DNA of 64,000 nucleotides, from positions 124,001 to 188,000 of the forward strand of contig CAZAMB010000007.1 in assembly GCA_964486335.1 (NCBI GenBank), given 5' to 3'. Positions within the stretch are counted from its first letter, which is position 1. Each line of letters begins with the position of its first letter. A program made the position numbers and the translations under genes. Source of the stretch: CAZAMB01 sp964486335. GTDB taxonomy: Bacteria > Planctomycetota > Phycisphaerae > UBA1845. The notes under the pieces were generated by a model. It was given only the letters and a program-made list of their open reading frames with translations. It had not been told where the DNA came from and made no database searches. This document shows, piece after piece, positions 59,533-64,000 of the stretch.

Positions 59533-60564
59533 ATGTCAACGATACTCATTACGGGCGCAGCAGGGTTCATCGGGAGCAACTTTGTTCGGTTGCTTCGGCG
59601 CGAGCGGACTGAACTGCGCGTGATCGCCTTCGACGCGTTGACTTACGCAGGAAACCTCGAGAATCTCGGGGGCCTCGAGGAAGGGCCGAACTATCGCTTC
59701 GTGCGCGGCGACATTTGCGACGCCGAAGCGCTGACGCCGATCTTTGCCGCCGGACTCGATGCCGTGGTGAACTTCGCCGCGGAGAGTCACGTCGATCGCA
59801 GCATTCACGGCGCGGCTGAGTTTGTGCGAACCAACGTGGTCGGCGTGCAGGTGTTGCTCGATCTGGCGCGCAAGCATCCGGTGAAGAAATTCCTGCAAGT
59901 CTCGACGGACGAGGTGTACGGATCACTCGGGCCGTCGGGCAAGTTCTCGGAGACGACGCCGCTTGCGCCGAGCAGCCCCTACAGCGCGTCGAAGACCGGA
60001 GCGGACCTGCTTGTGCAGGCGTATCACCACACGTTTGGCGTGCCGACGCTGATTACGCGATGCTCAAATAACTATGGACCGTACCAGTTTCCGGAGAAGC
60101 TGATCCCGCTGTTCGTAACCAACCTGCTGGCCGGTCAGAAAGTCCCGGTCTACGGTGACGGGATGAACGTCCGCGACTGGATTCACGTCAAGGATCATTG
60201 CGAGGCGATCCTGACCGTGCTGGAGAAAGCCAAGCCGGGAACGGTCTACAACATCGGCGGTGAGTGCGAACTTCCTAATATCGAAATCACCAAGCGCATT
60301 ATCAAGCACCTGGGGCGCGATGAATCGTCCATTCAGTACGTGAAGGATCGTCCGGGGCACGACCGCAGATACGCGATGGATATTTCGCGCATCACGCGAG
60401 ACCTCGGCTGGCGGCCGCGAATCGCGTTTGAGAAAGGGATAGCCGAAACGATCGATTGGTATGTGGCCAACGAAGGATGGTGGCGACGGATCAAGACGGG
60501 CGACTATCTCCATTACTACGAGAAACAGTACGGTCGCGGCGGCGTCGTGGGAGCTGATGCTTGA
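59533..60564 (+). CDS. rfbB: dTDP-glucose 4,6-dehydratase
   Basis: A 343-residue short-chain dehydrogenase that converts dTDP-glucose to the 4-keto-6-deoxy sugar. GAAGFIGSN binds NAD; VSTDEVYGSLG and YSASKTGADLL give the catalytic Asp, Glu and YxxxK; RCSNNYGPYQFPEKLIPL is the sugar-binding stretch. All are intact and length is normal. It is separated from rfbA by 297 bp, holding a hairpin and repeat copy J, and overlaps rfbD by TTGA. Confidence 0.97.
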   Translation: MSTILITGAAGFIGSNFVRLLRRERTELRVIAFDALTYAGNLENLGGLEEGPNYRFVRGDICDAEALTPIFAAGLDAVVNFAAESHVDRSIHGAAEFVRTNVVGVQVLLDLARKHPVKKFLQVSTDEVYGSLGPSGKFSETTPLAPSSPYSASKTGADLLVQAYHHTFGVPTLITRCSNNYGPYQFPEKLIPLFVTNLLAGQKVPVYGDGMNVRDWIHVKDHCEAILTVLEKAKPGTVYNIGGECELPNIEITKRIIKHLGRDESSIQYVKDRPGHDRRYAMDISRITRDLGWRPRIAFEKGIAETIDWYVANEGWWRRIKTGDYLHYYEKQYGRGGVVGADA

Positions 60565-61478
60565 GCGAAGTGCGCTGGGCGGATCGTCCGGTCTTGGTGG
60601 TTGGGGCCGGGGGAATGTTGGGAAGCGATCTCGTTCCACATCTGCGAGAAAAATCGAGTGAATCGGGCGAGGCGCAAATCGTCGCGTTAAGCAGAAAAGA
60701 GCTCGATGTCACCTCCGCGCCGGCAATCGACGGGCTGATGGGGCAGGTCTCTCCCGGTGTCGTCATCAACTGCGCGGCCTTCACGAACGTAGACGGATGC
60801 GAGAGTCATGTCGAGCAGGCGATGTCGGTCAATGCAGAAGCGCCGGGATTGCTTGGCGACGCCTGCCGCCTTGTTGATGCTTTGCTCGTCCACATTGGAA
60901 CTGATTTCATTTTCGACGGAGTGCATCGGCGGCCTTATCGGGAGGACGACGCTGCGAATCCGTTGTCCGTGTACGGTAAGAGCAAATGGGAAGGCGAGCA
61001 GGCGATTCGCGCGTCGGAGTGTCGCCATCTGATCGTTCGCACGTCGTGGCTTTTTGGCATCCACGGGAAAAACTTCGTAGAGGCGATTTTAAACAAGGCG
61101 ATGGCGGGCGAGGAGCTTCGGGTCGTGGACGATCAGGTTGGCCGACCGACGCATACTGTTGACTTGTGCGAGGCCATTGTTGAGTTGCTCGACGCGGGAG
61201 CGGAGGGCATTGTCCATTTTGCCAATGAAGGGCAGTGTTCGTGGCATGAATTCGCCACTGAAATCGTCGAGCGGTCGGGTTGTCGTGTTGAGGTGCGGCG
61301 AATTTCCAGCGATCAGCTTGATCGCCCGGCGCGGCGTCCGTCGTATTCAGTGCTCGATCTGACACGGTATCACGAGTGCTCCGGTCGTCGCGCGCGTCCG
61401 TGGTCGGAAGTGCTTCGTGAGTACCTGGATCGACGGGAGCAGGCACGCGCCGCGAAGCGCGCGGAGACGAAGAAATGA
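60561..61478 (+). CDS. rfbD: dTDP-4-dehydrorhamnose reductase
   Basis: A 305-residue reductase that makes dTDP-L-rhamnose, the last step of the pathway. GAGGMLGSDLVPHL binds the cofactor; VVINCAAFTNVDGCE, IGTDFIFDGV, PLSVYGKSKWEGEQAI with the YxxxK pair and RTSWLFGIHGKNFVE are family motifs. It starts with TTG 60561 overlapping the rfbB stop, with GGGAG upstream, and is overlapped by the EpsI-type gene through ATGA. Confidence 0.95.
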   Translation: MSEVRWADRPVLVVGAGGMLGSDLVPHLREKSSESGEAQIVALSRKELDVTSAPAIDGLMGQVSPGVVINCAAFTNVDGCESHVEQAMSVNAEAPGLLGDACRLVDALLVHIGTDFIFDGVHRRPYREDDAANPLSVYGKSKWEGEQAIRASECRHLIVRTSWLFGIHGKNFVEAILNKAMAGEELRVVDDQVGRPTHTVDLCEAIVELLDAGAEGIVHFANEGQCSWHEFATEIVERSGCRVEVRRISSDQLDRPARRPSYSVLDLTRYHECSGRRARPWSEVLREYLDRREQARAAKRAETKK

Positions 61479-62266
61479 GCACGATTCCACAGGCTGCGGC
61501 AGGCGGAGTTCGGCCGGCCGCCGGTGGCTCCAATGTCTACCGCGCCATCGGCATCTGGGTGATCGTGCTTATAACCATTGGTTTCGGTCAGCGCTGGCTG
61601 CAGCGATCGCTGGAAGTCGGTGAGGCCATTCCGATTGCTCTCGATCACCCGCTGTCCACGCTGCCGATGCTCGTCGGATCCTGGCGCGGCGAAGACATTC
61701 CGCTGGACGCGCGGGTCGAGGCTCGAGCGGCGAATGATGACTATGTGAACCGACGGTACGTTGACGCGGCGGCGAATCGCATGGTCGATTTCTTCCTGGC
61801 CTACACGTCATCGCCGGTGACGATGCTGGGACATCGACCGGATACCTGCTACCCCGCGGTCGGTTGGCGGCCGATCGAGACGAAACAGGTATCAGTCTTG
61901 CGTTCGGATGGAGAACCGTTCGAAGTTTTGGTTCATACGTTTTCGCGCGGTGACCGAGATTCCGAAGGCCTGGTCGTGTTGAATTATTATGTACTTCAAG
62001 GGCGCTATACGACGGAATGGACCGACTTCTGGGGTCCGCGATGGCGCGCTCCGAACCGCGACGGCAAGGGGCGTTCTTATGTCGCGCAAGTCCAGATTGT
62101 CAGTCCGGTGATGCTCGCGGCGATGTTTGACCGCGGCGAGGAAACGGTCAAGGAATTCGCGCGAGTGGTCGCACAAGAAGTCGAGCGACTGCTTCCGCTG
62201 ACGCCGTCGTCCGTGCAGGGCACACCGGTCGATGCCCAGGCCGCGACGCTGAACGACGTTCCATGA
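61475..62266 (+). CDS. Exosortase-associated EpsI-type protein
   Basis: A 263-residue protein with one N-terminal helix (AIGIWVIVLITIGFGQRW) and an external domain of the EpsI family. Its hallmark GHRPDTCYPAVGWRPIE and the following FEVLVHTFSRGDRDSEGLVV are clear. EpsI proteins are found beside or fused to exosortases and may assist their polysaccharide-linked function. Here it is encoded in the operon facing away from the exosortase fusion. It overlaps rfbD and the glycosyltransferase gene by ATGA on both sides. Confidence 0.9.
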   Translation: MSTIPQAAAGGVRPAAGGSNVYRAIGIWVIVLITIGFGQRWLQRSLEVGEAIPIALDHPLSTLPMLVGSWRGEDIPLDARVEARAANDDYVNRRYVDAAANRMVDFFLAYTSSPVTMLGHRPDTCYPAVGWRPIETKQVSVLRSDGEPFEVLVHTFSRGDRDSEGLVVLNYYVLQGRYTTEWTDFWGPRWRAPNRDGKGRSYVAQVQIVSPVMLAAMFDRGEETVKEFARVVAQEVERLLPLTPSSVQGTPVDAQAATLNDVP

Positions 62267-63246
62267 CGATGCCAATGAGCAAGGCGGTTGATGTCTCGAT
62301 CGTGATCGTGAGCTGGAACACGCGGGACATTTTGCGCAACTGTCTGCAATCGATATTCAGCGAGGCCCGACGCGTTGCCTTCGAAATCATCCTCGTCGAT
62401 AACCACTCCGCTGACGGATCGGCGGACATGGTTGCGACGGAGTTTCCACAGGTTCGGTTGATCCGCAACGCGGACAATCTTGGATTCGCCGCCGCGAACA
62501 ACCAGGGGATCGCCGTGGCCAGCGGGCGGTACGTGCTGCTGCTCAATTCCGACACGGTGATCCTTGACGGCGCGATCGACAAGGCGGTTCACTATGCGGA
62601 CAGCCGTCCGCGCGCCGCGGTGGTCGGATGCCATACCCTGGGTCCGAAAGGAAACCTGCAATACAACTGCTTTCAGTTCCCGAGTCTGCTCAATCTGGCG
62701 CTGTCCTTGACGCGCCTGCAAACAATGTTCTGGTACAATCGCTTTTTTGGACGGGCGCGGCTCGGTTGGTGGGACTATTCGACGGAGCGGGCCGTGGACG
62801 CCGTGGCGGGTTGTTTCATGCTCGCGCGCCGCGCGGCGATTGACGAAGTGGGTCCGATGTCCGAGGAGTATTTCATGTATTCCGAGGATACGGATTGGTG
62901 TTGGCGGTTTCGTCGAGCGGGCTGGCATGTCATGTACACGCCGGACGCGACGATTCGTCATCTCGGTCGGTGCAGTTCATCGCAAGCGCCGATGGACATG
63001 CACTTGCTGGAACGTCGAAGCCTGCTGATGTTCCTTGAGAAGAAATCCGGGCGAATCGTGCGATGGCTCGCCAACGGGATGTTCTGCGCCGCTTCTCTCT
63101 TGCGATTGCCCGTTTTGGCGGTTCAGCGCTTCGCAGGCGGACGCACGTCGGAGACGACTCGCCTACAATGGGCGATGTCGCTGGCGGCGCTGCGGTTTCA
63201 CTTTCTCGGGCGACTTCCCGCGACTGACCGCGGGAGCGGTCGCTGA
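62263..63246 (+). CDS. Family 2 glycosyltransferase, rhamnosyltransferase-like
   Basis: A 327-residue GT-A fold enzyme. VSIVIVSWNTRDILRNCLQS opens the fold, ILVDNHSADGS binds the nucleotide, LLLNSDTVI is the metal-binding region, and FMYSEDTDWCWRFRRAGW gives the ED acceptor motif; the ending is hydrophobic and may associate with the membrane. Similar enzymes (WbbL-like) transfer rhamnose, which fits its location after the dTDP-rhamnose genes. The sugar acceptor is unknown. ATG 62263 overlaps the EpsI stop. Confidence 0.93.
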   Translation: MTMPMSKAVDVSIVIVSWNTRDILRNCLQSIFSEARRVAFEIILVDNHSADGSADMVATEFPQVRLIRNADNLGFAAANNQGIAVASGRYVLLLNSDTVILDGAIDKAVHYADSRPRAAVVGCHTLGPKGNLQYNCFQFPSLLNLALSLTRLQTMFWYNRFFGRARLGWWDYSTERAVDAVAGCFMLARRAAIDEVGPMSEEYFMYSEDTDWCWRFRRAGWHVMYTPDATIRHLGRCSSSQAPMDMHLLERRSLLMFLEKKSGRIVRWLANGMFCAASLLRLPVLAVQRFAGGRTSETTRLQWAMSLAALRFHFLGRLPATDRGSGR

Positions 63247-63264
63247 TCCGTCCAGGATGACTGC

Positions 63265-64000
63265 ATGTTTCGTCGAATCGTGGCGCTGGGCCTGTCCTGC
63301 TTCGTGTGGGGCTGGCTCGGTTTGTGGGCGATCCTGCGTCGGAAAGAACGCGACGAATGCGTGATCTTATATTATCACGGCGTTTCCGAAGCGCAATTGA
63401 CCGGGTTTCGACGCCAAATGCAGTGGCTTGCGAGCCACGGCAACGTCGTTCCGCTTCTGAAGGCGAACGAATGTGCCGGGCGGTGCGCCTGTCTCACGTT
63501 TGATGATGGGCTGGACAGCGTTCGGACCAATGCGCTTCCGATTCTCAGGGAATTGCGATTGCCCGCGACGGTGTTCGCTGTTTCCGGAAACCTGGGGCGC
63601 AGGCCGGCGTGGGAGATTCCGAGTGACAATCCCGAGCGCGACGACCTGCTCAGCTCGGCCGCGCAGTTGAGAGAATTTCCCTCGGAGTTCATAGAGATCG
63701 GCTCGCACACCGTGTCCCATCGAAATCTGCGAAATCTGACCGAGGCCGAAGTTCGACGCGAATTGGTCCAGTCAAAGCATGAACTTGAACTTGTGCTCGG
63801 GCGGGCGGTGTCCTCGTTCAGTGCTCCGTTCGGTGAATGCACCGAGGCGGCCCTGCAAACCGCCCGAGAAGTCGGCTACAAGGCGGTCGTGACGTGCGAG
63901 CCGAGGCCGGTTCGATCGGGCGAGTCGCTGATCGGGGCTGGGAGATTCAAAGTCACGCCGGAGGACTGGTTCGTTGAGTTTCGTCTTAAGGCGGTAGGCG
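63265..64000 (+). CDS. Polysaccharide deacetylase (NodB homology), 3' end beyond window
   Basis: The frame from ATG 63265, with AGGA seven bases upstream, stays open to the window end (245 codons). A membrane-leading segment (IVALGLSCFVWGWLGLWAIL) is followed by a NodB domain: ILYYHGVS, the metal and catalytic CLTFDDGLDS and the GSHTVSHRNL pair of histidines. Such enzymes remove acetyl groups from polysaccharides. The C-terminal part is missing, so its full length and any extra domain are not known. It follows the glycosyltransferase by 18 bp. Confidence 0.92.
   Translation, partial: MFRRIVALGLSCFVWGWLGLWAILRRKERDECVILYYHGVSEAQLTGFRRQMQWLASHGNVVPLLKANECAGRCACLTFDDGLDSVRTNALPILRELRLPATVFAVSGNLGRRPAWEIPSDNPERDDLLSSAAQLREFPSEFIEIGSHTVSHRNLRNLTEAEVRRELVQSKHELELVLGRAVSSFSAPFGECTEAALQTAREVGYKAVVTCEPRPVRSGESLIGAGRFKVTPEDWFVEFRLKAVG

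Overview
The window looks like chromosomal DNA of a planctomycete, most likely of the Phycisphaerae or a close relative. This rests on several signs: GC-rich coding DNA, frequent TTG and GTG starts, a secreted M14 peptidase with dockerin-like GDVNGDG repeats, a prepilin-type protein with an H-X9-DG motif, an exosortase with an EpsI-type partner, and many genes carrying long N-terminal additions. The lineage is inferred from gene content. No rRNA or other marker gene is present to settle it.

Layout. Positions 1-16400 hold mostly unlinked housekeeping and envelope genes: moaC, a small membrane protein, a zinc carboxypeptidase, a MORN-type lipoprotein, an HTH-receiver regulator, a LysM protein, a TadG-like von Willebrand protein, a very long SecD-SecF fusion and a Tat-type DUF362 protein. 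From 16468 a near-consensus promoter precedes a leader of about 510 nt and a pseudopilin-like gene ending in a strong terminator. A Nudix hydrolase and a TTG-started thiol peroxidase follow.

Positions 19562-38820 hold a long co-directional respiratory cluster. It encodes a HEAT-repeat membrane protein, a ferredoxin-Rieske fusion, split cytochrome b, a 1400-residue octaheme c protein with a coiled coil, a cupredoxin, cytochrome oxidase subunits II, I, III and IV, two small membrane proteins, heme A and heme O synthases, an ABC exporter, SCO1, a DUF420 protein and two 27-residue single-span microproteins. Together these would oxidise quinol and reduce oxygen. The octaheme protein and the cupredoxin are the likely electron carriers, because no ordinary soluble cytochrome c is seen. 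tRNA-Tyr and metF follow.

Positions 40084-46837 hold a serine hydrolase, a MOSC protein, a small DMT-type transporter, then a second and unusual Rieske / cytochrome b-c pair separated by an array of palindromic repeats, a Tyr-Pro-rich secreted protein and a NikR-like regulator that lacks most nickel ligands.

Positions 46889-64000 form a cell-surface polysaccharide and protein-sorting locus arranged as two divergent operons. Leftward from 57129 run a nucleotidyltransferase-hexapeptide-exosortase fusion, a Wzz/BY-kinase, a sugar-phosphate transferase and a giant TPR protein. Rightward from 58046 run an RmlC-like protein, rfbA, rfbB, rfbD (dTDP-L-rhamnose), an EpsI-type protein, a family 2 glycosyltransferase and a polysaccharide deacetylase that runs off the end.

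A family of REP-like palindromes, built around stems such as CGCGAACT-TC-AGTTCGCG, occurs at least ten times. It sits between convergent genes, inside the oxidase operon, in a 174-bp tandem duplication and once inside a reading frame. Its stems show compensatory changes. No CRISPR array, insertion sequence, transposase or prophage was found.
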